Origin: CAZKAP01 sp964550895
GTDB taxonomy: Bacteria; Bacteroidota; Bacteroidia; Flavobacteriales; Flavobacteriaceae
Length of the DNA: 64,000 nucleotides
Assembly (NCBI GenBank): GCA_964550895.1
Contig: CAZKAP010000008.1
Coordinates: 11,326-75,325, forward strand
Reading direction: 5' to 3'
Shown piece by piece: positions 34,403-41,285 of the stretch; position 1 is the first letter of the stretch, and each line of letters starts with the position of its first letter. The notes under the pieces were generated by a model. The model searched no databases and was not told where the DNA came from. It saw nothing but the letters and a program-made list of their open reading frames with translations. A program made the translations under genes and the position numbers.

Positions 34403-35412
34403 TCCTCAACAATTTTAGCCTGTACGAAGGGACGGGGTTTGACCCCCCGCACCCGTTCGGCTAGTATCCGTATGTGTTCCGGGGTGGTACCGCAGCACCC
34501 CCCCAGTATGTTTACCAGCCCGAGTTCCAGGTATTCCTCCAGTTCTGCGAGCATCTGTTCCGGGGTCTGGTCGTAGCTGCCGAAGGCATTGGGTAAGCCC
34601 GCATTGGGATGCGCGGAGACCGCGGTTGAACTCTTCGCGGCGAGTTCCTGCAAGTAAGGTGTCAGCTGAGCCGCACCCAGGGCACAATTGAATCCAACAG
34701 ACAGCAGTGGCAGATGGGACAGGGAGATCAGGAAGGCCTCGGGGGTCTGTCCCGACAGGGTACGACCAGAGGCATCCGTTATGGTTCCGCTGATCATTAC
34801 CGGGATGCTCCGTCCCCGGATATCGAATACTTCCTGAGCCGCGTACAGCGCCGCCTTAGCGTTGAGGGTATCGAAAACGGTCTCAATCAGCAGGGTGTCG
34901 CAGCCACCGTCCATCAGTCCTTCCACCTGCTGCCTGTAGGCTTCCCCAAGCTCTTCGAAAGTAATGGCACGGTAACCCGGTCGGTTCACGTCCGGTGACA
35001 TGCTCGCTGTTTTGTTGGTCGGCCCTATACTGCCCGCGACAAAACGGGGTCGACCGGGGTCCCGCCGGGTAAATTCATCGGCAACCTCCCTGGCAATGGC
35101 AGCGGATCTGCGATTCAGCTCATAGGCCCATTCCTGGAGTCCGTAATCGGCCTGCGCAATGGAAGTGCCCGAAAATGTATTGGTCTCTATGATATCGGCA
35201 CCGGCTTCCAGGTAGGCCCTATGGACTTTTGTAATCGCCTTGGGCTGGGTAATCGAAAGCAGGTCGTTGTTCCCCTTCAGGGACCGGTCCCAGTCTCGAA
35301 ATTCCTCTCCCCGGAAGTCCTCCTCCGTGAACCTGTAAGCCTGTAACATGGTGCCCATCGCTCCATCCAGCACCAGTATTCGTTTCCCCAATTCTTCTTC
35401 AATGGGTGTCAT
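34399..35412 (-). CDS. metH: Methionine synthase MetH, homocysteine-binding part
   Basis: A 337-residue homocysteine methyltransferase domain that corresponds to the N-terminal module of full-length MetH. It has DGAMGTMLQ near residue 16, the first zinc Cys in SVGFNCALGA (near 240), and the second pair in LGGCCGTTPEHI (near 305). It must work together with the downstream cobalamin protein, whose start overlaps its stop by 4 nt. A SAM-I riboswitch lies in its 5' leader, so the whole metH-metH-metF run should be shut off by SAM. Confidence 0.94.
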   Translation of the reverse strand: MTPIEEELGKRILVLDGAMGTMLQAYRFTEEDFRGEEFRDWDRSLKGNNDLLSITQPKAITKVHRAYLEAGADIIETNTFSGTSIAQADYGLQEWAYELNRRSAAIAREVADEFTRRDPGRPRFVAGSIGPTNKTASMSPDVNRPGYRAITFEELGEAYRQQVEGLMDGGCDTLLIETVFDTLNAKAALYAAQEVFDIRGRSIPVMISGTITDASGRTLSGQTPEAFLISLSHLPLLSVGFNCALGAAQLTPYLQELAAKSSTAVSAHPNAGLPNAFGSYDQTPEQMLAELEEYLELGLVNILGGCCGTTPEHIRILAERVRGVKPRPFVQAKIVEE

Positions 35413-35476
35413 CCTCCTGTATTTGAGTCGTAAGCGGCTAAGGGAAAAGCGGGGGCTGAAAACCTGTGAGGGTTCC

Positions 35477-35573
35477 AGTTATCCTTCCTCCTTGGGTAGA
35501 ATGTAGCACCTTCTCCCGGAGGAGGGTTGCTAAGGCTTCGCAGGGTCCATTCCCTCCACCTTTCTCGATAACC
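35477..35573 (-). promoter_or_regulatory. SAM-I (S-box) riboswitch before the metH operon
   Basis: Read on the minus strand, the leader contains the S-box core almost letter for letter: GTTATC, AGGTGGAGGGAATGGACCC, GAAGCC, TAGCAACC, and GGTGCTACATTCTACCC, then GATAAC. The last closes P1 with the first GTTATC. All conserved SAM-binding core segments are in order over ~97 nt, 65 nt before the metH ATG. The expression platform is less clear: a weak GGAACC/GGTTTTC hairpin follows, without a strong T-run. Confidence 0.95.
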
Positions 35574-35711
35574 GTCTCAGAATGTTACGCGAATAACGGA
35601 CTGCCGTTTTTCACTTTGAGCATACAAAAGAAATACACCGACAGGTCAAAAACAAATGCCTGGTGAAATATCCGTTTGAGACCTGTAGGGGGATGCCTTA
35701 AGGCCACAATC

Positions 35712-36338
35712 TCAGGTATGCAGGCCGCATTCGCGCTGAGCCTCCACCTTGGTCGGATCGAAATAGTGAAATTCGTTGGGTAGTTCGTACAAATCCATAT
35801 AGGCCTGCAATTGAGAATCGCTGTAGTGATAGAAGGGCGACACCTTGAGTATTCCGTCCCGGCCTAGCGAGAGCACATCGAGGCGGTCGCGCAGGGCGGT
35901 CTGACCCTTCCTCAGGTTGGTAAACCAGGTATCGGGCACGAATTGCTGCATGGCCCTTCGGAAAGGCTCGAGTTTGACTTCCTCGGTAAACTGGGTGTGA
36001 AGCGGATCGTCGAGCATGGGTATGCCCCCGTAAACCGCATTCTGATGAGCCACCGTCCTCAGCGGAGTAAAACTGTGAATCTTCAGGCCGAGGCGTCGGA
36101 TGAGTTCTTCAGCATGCAGGTAGGTTTCGGCCGTGTTGTATCCGGTATCGCACCAGATTACAGGTATTTCGGGATAAACGCGGCTTACCAGATGAAGAAT
36201 AGCAGCCTCATACGGCCTGAAATTTGTGGTCAGAACGGGACGCTCGCTCCAGCTCAATACCCTGCTGACAATCTCCTCGGGATTGTACTCCTGGAACCGA
36301 TCGTTCCATTCTCTGAGGAATTCCTGAGTGTGCTTCAT
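35712..36338 (-). CDS. cysH: Phosphoadenylyl-sulfate reductase CysH
   Basis: Reduces (phospho)adenylyl sulfate to sulfite in assimilatory sulfate reduction. The 208-residue protein has the PP-loop-type fold (VLTTNFRPYEAAILHL, WCDTGYNTAETY, TNLRKGQTALRDRL) and the C-terminal catalytic Cys in ECGLHT. The CC...CxxC iron-sulfur ligands of APS reductases are absent, which favours a thioredoxin-type PAPS reductase. It follows DUF2061 by 9 nt. The usual cysD/cysN partners are not in the window; the metH leader comes next. Confidence 0.9.
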   Translation of the reverse strand: MKHTQEFLREWNDRFQEYNPEEIVSRVLSWSERPVLTTNFRPYEAAILHLVSRVYPEIPVIWCDTGYNTAETYLHAEELIRRLGLKIHSFTPLRTVAHQNAVYGGIPMLDDPLHTQFTEEVKLEPFRRAMQQFVPDTWFTNLRKGQTALRDRLDVLSLGRDGILKVSPFYHYSDSQLQAYMDLYELPNEFHYFDPTKVEAQRECGLHT

Positions 36339-36347
36339 AGTATAACT

Positions 36348-36608
36348 TTATTTACCCCACGTTATAAGGTTCCAGATTCGCTCGTGAAAAAAATACAGCA
36401 ACATCTTGGTAAACCATTCGATGGCGCCGATAGACAATGCTAAGGTGACCTGACCCGTAATCAGCCAGGAGATCACAATCGTATCGAGAGTACCGATAAC
36501 GCGCCAGCTCACTGACTTCACTACCGAGCGCAGTGGCCTGTCGGTCCTTCTGTCCCGATCAAAGTCACGCTTGGTGCTTCCCTCCAGCAAAATCCGATCC
36601 GTTAGCAT
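36348..36608 (-). CDS. DUF2061 membrane protein
   Basis: An 86-residue protein with a charged ~25-residue N-terminus and two hydrophobic segments, carrying the DUF2061 residues SVVKSVSWRVIGTLDT and a second part SIGAIEWFTKMLLYFFHERIW. The function is unknown. In many Bacteroidota and Proteobacteria it sits in sulfate-assimilation operons, as here next to cysH, suggesting a role in sulfate/sulfite handling or signalling. A perfect -7 box lies upstream. Confidence 0.88.
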   Translation of the reverse strand: MLTDRILLEGSTKRDFDRDRRTDRPLRSVVKSVSWRVIGTLDTIVISWLITGQVTLALSIGAIEWFTKMLLYFFHERIWNLITWGK

Positions 36609-36636
36609 ATAATTCCCATGGTTTAAGTAGGATTTA

Positions 36637-36644
36637 CAAATCTA
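36637..36644 (-). promoter_or_regulatory. -7 promoter box of the DUF2061-cysH operon
   Basis: The minus strand reads TAGATTTG, matching TAnnTTTG, 28 nt before the DUF2061 ATG. The stretch between it and the gene (AATCCTACTTAAACCATGGG) lies where a repressor such as the adjacent Rrf2 protein could act, but no clean dyad is visible. Confidence 0.55.
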
Positions 36645-36678
36645 GAAAAAAGTCTGGCTCCGCAAAATCTATTTTTTG

Positions 36679-37110
36679 TCATTCCCCGCTTCGATCGATA
36701 GGTCGGGTAAGATCGTCCAGGGTATAACTCCCGTACACCTCCAGGGTGCGGTCTCTTACCTGGAGCATGAGCAGGTGTACCGCACAGCTATCCTCGTCCG
36801 GACAATCCGTACAGGGCTCATAGAAATTCAGGCTTACACAGGGTACCATGGCTATGGGGCCTTCCAGAACCCGCATCACCTCGGCCATGGTGATCTCATG
36901 GGCCGGGCGAATCATGTAATAACCGCCACCTTTACCTTTCCGGGAGCCCAGGAATCCGTTCTTCCTCAGGGTGAGCAATATATTTTCCAGGAACTTCTGC
37001 GAGATGTTCTCCGCTTTGGCGATCTCCGCTATCTGAATGGGCACGCCGGGTTCGGCCCTCGCGAGGAAGGCCAGGGCCTTAACTCCGTATTTCGTCTTCT
37101 TGGATAGCAT
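36679..37110 (-). CDS. Rrf2 family transcriptional regulator
   Basis: A 143-residue winged-helix regulator beginning MLSKKTKYG, with a recognition region IAKAENISQKFLENILLTLRKNG and a wing GGGYYMIRP. Four Cys in VPCVSLNFYEPCTDCPDEDSC (about 91-112) resemble the metal- or cluster-binding loop of IscR/NsrR-type members, though the spacing is not a standard IscR one. It lies directly upstream of the DUF2061-cysH genes, so control of sulfur assimilation (CymR-like) is the likeliest job. An upstream ATG at 37119 is possible but less typical. Confidence 0.88.
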   Translation of the reverse strand: MLSKKTKYGVKALAFLARAEPGVPIQIAEIAKAENISQKFLENILLTLRKNGFLGSRKGKGGGYYMIRPAHEITMAEVMRVLEGPIAMVPCVSLNFYEPCTDCPDEDSCAVHLLMLQVRDRTLEVYGSYTLDDLTRPIDRSGE

Positions 37111-37186
37111 GGACATCACGAAATTAGTGCGAAAAAATAATTGACCGTGTCACACCGGTTACCCGGCAAACGCATGCGGGATCTAC

Positions 37187-38440
37187 TTAAATCCCGAAAG
37201 CCTTCTTTACATCGTCGACCCGATCCAGCTTCTCCCAGGTGAAGAGTTCCACCTCCCGCTCCACCACGCCGTTGTATGGAGATTCGAACCTCTTGACCTG
37301 TTTCCTGGGCTCACGGCCCATATGGCCATAGGCCGCCGTCTCGGAATAAATGGGATTGCGCAGCTTCAGGCGCTTCTCTATGGCATGGGGCCGCATATCG
37401 AAGAGGGTTTCCGCTATTCGGGCGATTTCGCCATCGGTCAAATCGACCCGGGCCGTACCGTAGGTGTCGACGAAAAGCGAGGTAGGCGCCACTACTCCGA
37501 TGGCATAGCTGACCTGCACCAGCATCTCGTCGGCTACCCCGGCGGCTACCATATTCTTGGCAATATGCCGGGTGGCATAAGCCGCACTGCGATCCACTTT
37601 ACTGGGATCCTTTCCACTGAAGGCACCGCCCCCGTGAGCGCCCCATCCCCCGTAGGTATCGACTATGATCTTCCGGCCCGTCAGGCCGGTATCCCCGTGA
37701 GGACCCCCGATTACGAATTTTCCGGTAGGATTGATGTGATAGGTTATATCGTCCGTAAACAGTGCCGCGATAGGTGCTTCCAGCTGTTTCTTCACCCGGG
37801 GAATGAGCACATGTATCATATCGTTTTTGATCCGGGTCAACATGCCCTGTTCCGTATCGAATTCGTCGTGCTGGGTGGAAATGACTATGGAATCAATCCT
37901 GAGAGGATGATTGTCATCGCTGTATTCGACGGTCACCTGAGCCTTGGCATCGGGCCTCAGGTAAGGCACCTCGTCCCCTTCCCTTCTCAGTACCGCCAGC
38001 TCCCTGAGCAGGCGATGCGAGAGTTCCAGGCCAAGGGGCATATAGTTCTCGGTTTCCCGTGTGGCGTAACCAAACATCATTCCCTGGTCACCTGCGCCCT
38101 GCTCCTCCGGATTCTCCCGGTCGATCCCCTGGTTAATATCCGGGGACTGCTCGTGAATCAGAGATATGACCCCACAGGAATCGCCGCTGAACTGGTAGGC
38201 TCCCTTGGTATAGCCTATGCGGTTTATGGTGTCCCGGGCAATTTGCTGCACGTCCAGGTAGGTCTTGCTGCGCACTTCTCCGGCGAGCACAACCTGTCCG
38301 GTCGTCACCAGGGTCTCGCAGGCCACTTTACTCTGGGGGTCGAAGGCCAGAAAATTGTCGAGTAATTCGTCGCTAATCTGATCGGCAATTTTATCGGGAT
38401 GTCCCTCACTCACCGATTCTGAGGTAAAGAAATATGGCAT
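37187..38440 (-). CDS. metK: S-adenosylmethionine synthetase MetK
   Basis: Makes SAM from methionine and ATP. The 417 residues have all family landmarks: TSESVSEGHPDK near the start, GAGDQGMMFGYA (near 117), GGPHGDTGLTGRKIIVDTYGG, and GGGAFSGKDPSKVDRSAAY. I prefer ATG 38440, which gives MPYFFTSES, over ATG 38467, which would add nine residues not usual in MetK. The leader upstream carries a SAM-II-like riboswitch and a full Bacteroidota promoter. Feedback by its own product is therefore likely. Confidence 0.96.
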   Translation of the reverse strand: MPYFFTSESVSEGHPDKIADQISDELLDNFLAFDPQSKVACETLVTTGQVVLAGEVRSKTYLDVQQIARDTINRIGYTKGAYQFSGDSCGVISLIHEQSPDINQGIDRENPEEQGAGDQGMMFGYATRETENYMPLGLELSHRLLRELAVLRREGDEVPYLRPDAKAQVTVEYSDDNHPLRIDSIVISTQHDEFDTEQGMLTRIKNDMIHVLIPRVKKQLEAPIAALFTDDITYHINPTGKFVIGGPHGDTGLTGRKIIVDTYGGWGAHGGGAFSGKDPSKVDRSAAYATRHIAKNMVAAGVADEMLVQVSYAIGVVAPTSLFVDTYGTARVDLTDGEIARIAETLFDMRPHAIEKRLKLRNPIYSETAAYGHMGREPRKQVKRFESPYNGVVEREVELFTWEKLDRVDDVKKAFGI

Positions 38441-38499
38441 ATTGCTGAATTGCGGAAGACTTGACATATGCCGGCGAAACGATCGCGACCCGGGGTCGC

Positions 38500-38566
38500 A
38501 ACTGCTTTAGCATTTTTATGGGCCCACAGGGGTCCAGAGGTTGCAATCAGTCAAATCTTTCCTCCT
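38500..38566 (-). promoter_or_regulatory. SAM-II-type riboswitch before metK
   Basis: On the minus strand GGAGG is followed by the loop GATTTGACTGATTGCA, then CCTCT, closing P1. An extra hairpin TGGACCC-CTGT-GGGCCCA comes next, then ATAAAAATGCTAAAGCAGT. GATTTGACTGATTGCA and the GCTAAA 3' strand match the SAM-II consensus, and ACTG in the loop can pair with CAGT at the 3' end to make the pseudoknot. A near-palindrome GCGACCC/GGGTCGC follows and may be the expression platform. I recalled the consensus from memory. Confidence 0.8.
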
Positions 38567-38576
38567 GTTTGGATGC

Positions 38577-38607
38577 CAAAATTAAGACATTAACGGATTA
38601 CCCCAAA
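38577..38607 (-). promoter_or_regulatory. Promoter of metK
   Basis: On the minus strand TTTG (38607-38604) stands 19 nt before TAATTTTG (38584-38577). These are both parts of the Bacteroidota promoter (-33 TTTG, -7 TAnnTTTG) with good spacing. Transcription would start around 38570, just before the first stem of the riboswitch. Confidence 0.75.
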
Positions 38608-38610
38608 AAT

Positions 38611-38657
38611 AAACCCCGCCTGTCAGCAATCCTGAACGTTGCGAAAAGGCGGGGTTT
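38611..38657 (-). terminator. Terminator after the small secreted protein gene
   Basis: A perfect 11-bp inverted repeat AAACCCCGCCT/AGGCGGGGTTT (38611-38621 and 38647-38657) encloses 25 nt and is followed on the minus strand by TATTTTTGG. It separates the secreted-protein gene from the metK promoter. Confidence 0.6.
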
Positions 38658-38672
38658 CCATGGGGTGAAAAC

Positions 38673-39050
38673 CTAGTTACTGAAATTGCGGAGCTTGGCT
38701 GCCATTCGGTCTACCCTGGCCTTGAGCCGTTCCTTGAGTTGCTCGCGATCCCGGGAAAGGCCGCTAACCGAAATTTTCATAAGGGGCACGGTAAGCTCCA
38801 CACCATTCGCGTTGGTCGCGGTGTACTCCTTAAGGGTAACCCCGACCCGCATGGAATCCAAAGGCTTATTTCTTCTGAAGACAACAAAAAGGTCATCCCA
38901 GTCCATATCCTCGAGTTCATCCAGGTTATCCACAGTGAAATCCACTGTATGAACCACCGTGTTGCTCGTTGTGGAATCGCGTTTGTCGGACTGTGCAAAG
39001 GTCATGGTTGCGGTCGCGGCGAATATCGCCCAGAATAATACATTTTTCAT
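38673..39050 (-). CDS. Small secreted protein of unknown function
   Basis: A 125-residue protein with a signal peptide (cleavage near residue 20, MTFAQS). The mature part is acidic at the start (NLDELEDMDWDDL) and basic and helical at the end (RDREQLKERLKARVDRMAAKL). I do not recognise a family. It is divergent from the histidine kinase gene, and the shared upstream region holds three GTTAAC repeats. It may therefore be a target or partner of that two-component system. No catalytic motif is seen. Confidence 0.6.
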   Translation of the reverse strand: MKNVLFWAIFAATATMTFAQSDKRDSTTSNTVVHTVDFTVDNLDELEDMDWDDLFVVFRRNKPLDSMRVGVTLKEYTATNANGVELTVPLMKISVSGLSRDREQLKERLKARVDRMAAKLRNFSN

Positions 39051-39104
39051 ATCGTATTGTTTTTGGTTTCAGGGCAAATATCCCGGAGCAACTCAAACCG
39101 AATG

Positions 39105-39130
39105 GTTAACCCGTGTTAACGTGTGTTAAC
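39105..39130. promoter_or_regulatory. Triple GTTAAC operator at 10-bp spacing
   Basis: GTTAAC occurs at 39105-39110, 39115-39120 and 39125-39130, each exactly 10 bp apart, in the gap between the divergent secreted-protein gene and the kinase/regulator pair. OmpR-family regulators such as PhoB or CopR-type proteins bind tandem repeats of this length at one-turn spacing, so this is a likely site for the regulator at 40605-41285. Confidence 0.65.
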
Positions 39131-39171
39131 GACCCGGGACATACTCCGTGAATCCTGTGTACTTTAGGGTC

Positions 39172-40608
39172 ATGGAAAAAATCCACGGGAACTGGGTATT
39201 TTGGGCTGCGGCCGTAACCGTCGTATTGACCCTGGCTTCCCAGTATTATTGGAATGCTTCAAATTACGCCGCCAACAGAGAGCGAATCCTAAAGGACGTC
39301 CGCTTCGAGTTCGAGTCTGCGGTAGACGAATACTTCGCCCGAACCAGTGGGGCTAATTCCTATACCATCATCGATACCCGATCTCCGGAGGACCCGGAAT
39401 ACCAGGCCTTCAATTTCCTGGACAGCCTGGAGCTGGACTCACTGCCCTCTTATTTCGACAACGGCACTACCCTGGAACAGTCCAGGAATAACCGGGATAT
39501 CAAAGAGGGTATAGTGGTATGGGAAAACATTACTCTGGTACGCGGGAAGACCGTACTGGAAGAGCATCCCGAGCTCCTGGAATACCCTAACCGAATGACG
39601 TTTGATATTCGACCCGACAGCATTCCCCTGGACATCCTGGAGGAGGAATTCGCCCGTCGAATCGACAAGAGGGAGCTGACATTCCCCTTTCGACTCAACT
39701 ATTTCGAATCGGACAGCATGAGGGCCATGCGACAGACCGGGGAATACCTCTGGGAGGGTGAGATCCGATCGGCCAGTGAATTCCTTCCTGCGAAAGTGTC
39801 CATCAGCCTGCAGTACCGGCTCCCCGCCAGTTCCACCTTCCGAAGGGGCCTGTTCGGGCTCTTACTTTCCCTGATCCTTTCGGGAGCGGTGCTGTTCTCG
39901 CTGTACTACCTGATCAAAACGATTGAGCGGCAGAAGCGACTCTCCGAAATGAAAGACGACTTCATCGGAAATATCACTCATGAATTCAAGACCCCCATAG
40001 CGACGGCCTCGGCCGCGCTGCAGGCACTCGACAAGGCAGAAGAAACCGGAAAAATCCCGGCGATCCGCCGATACAGCGATATCGCTCAGGGACAACTGGA
40101 CAAACTCCACACCATGGTCGAGAAACTGCTCGAAACCGCAACCCTGCACACCGATCAGGTGAGCCTCAGCAGGGAACGCACCGACCTCAGCAAGCATACC
40201 AGGGAAGTAATCGGTCGATTTCAGCAGCGACATCCGCAACTGGAAATGGTCCTGAACGTCCCACAGGGATCGATCTGGAGACAGGTAGACTCCTTCCACT
40301 GGGAAAACAGTCTGCTTAATCTGCTGGAGAATGCCATTAAGTACGGACAACCACCCGTGGTAGTGTCTCTACGGGAAGACGAGCAGGGTATCGTGCTCAG
40401 CGTAACGGATCATGGGGGAAACCTCAGTCCGGATGAGGCCGGGCGCATATTCGAAAAATTCTACCGAATCCCAAGGGGAAAAACCCACGACGTCAAGGGG
40501 CATGGCATCGGCCTGTATTATGCCCGGACCATAATCGAAAAGCACGGGGGCAACCTGACTTGCCAACCCGATACCGAATCCACTACCTTCGAAATCGCAT
40601 TGCCGTGA
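39172..40608 (+). CDS. Sensor histidine kinase
   Basis: A 478-residue membrane kinase. One membrane segment near the N-terminus (about 8-26) and a second (about 220-245) bound a ~190-residue periplasmic sensor that I cannot assign. The cytoplasmic part has the phosphoacceptor His in ITHEFKTPIATASAA (near 275), the N box NLLENAIKYG, the G1 region SVTDHGG, an F box with FEKFYRIP, and G2 GHGIGLYYA. ATG 39172 is preferred over a GTG 24 nt upstream. Its stop overlaps the GTG of the response regulator as GTGA. Confidence 0.92.
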   Translation: MEKIHGNWVFWAAAVTVVLTLASQYYWNASNYAANRERILKDVRFEFESAVDEYFARTSGANSYTIIDTRSPEDPEYQAFNFLDSLELDSLPSYFDNGTTLEQSRNNRDIKEGIVVWENITLVRGKTVLEEHPELLEYPNRMTFDIRPDSIPLDILEEEFARRIDKRELTFPFRLNYFESDSMRAMRQTGEYLWEGEIRSASEFLPAKVSISLQYRLPASSTFRRGLFGLLLSLILSGAVLFSLYYLIKTIERQKRLSEMKDDFIGNITHEFKTPIATASAALQALDKAEETGKIPAIRRYSDIAQGQLDKLHTMVEKLLETATLHTDQVSLSRERTDLSKHTREVIGRFQQRHPQLEMVLNVPQGSIWRQVDSFHWENSLLNLLENAIKYGQPPVVVSLREDEQGIVLSVTDHGGNLSPDEAGRIFEKFYRIPRGKTHDVKGHGIGLYYARTIIEKHGGNLTCQPDTESTTFEIALP

Positions 40609-41285
40609 GTGAAGTGCATACCATACTACTGGCCGAAGACGAACCGACTCTCGGTGAACTGGTCGCCGAACACCTCAGGGGCGAAGGTTTTCATGTACTA
40701 CAAGCCGGCGATGGGGAGCAGGCCCTCGAAGTTTACCTGAGCCAAAGGCCGGACCTGCTTGTACTGGATATCATGATGCCACGACTCGATGGTATGGAAC
40801 TGGCCCGAAAAATACGAATGGAAAACCCCGGTGTCCCTATCATCTTCCTGACCGCCCGAAATCAGTCCAAAGACGTAGTGGAAGGTTTTCGGGCGGGTGC
40901 GAACGATTACATCCGAAAGCCTTTTAGTATGGAGGAACTGACCGTGAGGATACAGGCCCTGCTGGGCCGAACTGAGGAGAAGAGTACCGAAGACATCCTG
41001 ACCATCGGCAGGTTTCGTTTCAACCACATCAAACAGGAACTCCTTCTGGAGGACACACCGATTTCTCTAACCCACCGAGAGGCCGAATTGCTGTACTACC
41101 TGGTTCAGAATCGCAACCAGCTGCTGGACCGCTCAGTGATATTGAAAAAACTCTGGAGAGACGACGATTTCTTCTCCGCCCGCAGCATGGACGTATTTAT
41201 CAGTAAGCTCCGAAAGAAGCTGAAAGCCGACCCGGAAGTACAGATCATCAACATCCGGGGCCAGGGCTACAAGCTGGTCTGCTAA
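40605..41285 (+). CDS. OmpR-family response regulator
   Basis: A 226-residue DNA-binding regulator paired with the upstream kinase. The receiver is complete: acidic pair in LLAEDEP, acceptor Asp in LLVLDIMMPRLDG (near 53), Thr in FLTAR and Lys in RKPFS. The C-terminal winged helix (about 130-226) has LTHREAELLYYLVQN and the recognition helix DVFISKLRKKL, ending GQGYKLV. I chose GTG 40605, which overlaps the kinase stop. A triple GTTAAC array upstream of the operon is a good candidate binding site. It converges with the barrel gene by 4 nt. Confidence 0.93.
   Translation: MSEVHTILLAEDEPTLGELVAEHLRGEGFHVLQAGDGEQALEVYLSQRPDLLVLDIMMPRLDGMELARKIRMENPGVPIIFLTARNQSKDVVEGFRAGANDYIRKPFSMEELTVRIQALLGRTEEKSTEDILTIGRFRFNHIKQELLLEDTPISLTHREAELLYYLVQNRNQLLDRSVILKKLWRDDDFFSARSMDVFISKLRKKLKADPEVQIINIRGQGYKLVC

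Noticed and set aside
35641..35686. ACAGGTC/GACCTGT inverted repeat after cysH as a terminator
   Set aside because: A 7-bp stem with a ~32-nt loop and no T-run after it on the minus strand; too weak to call.
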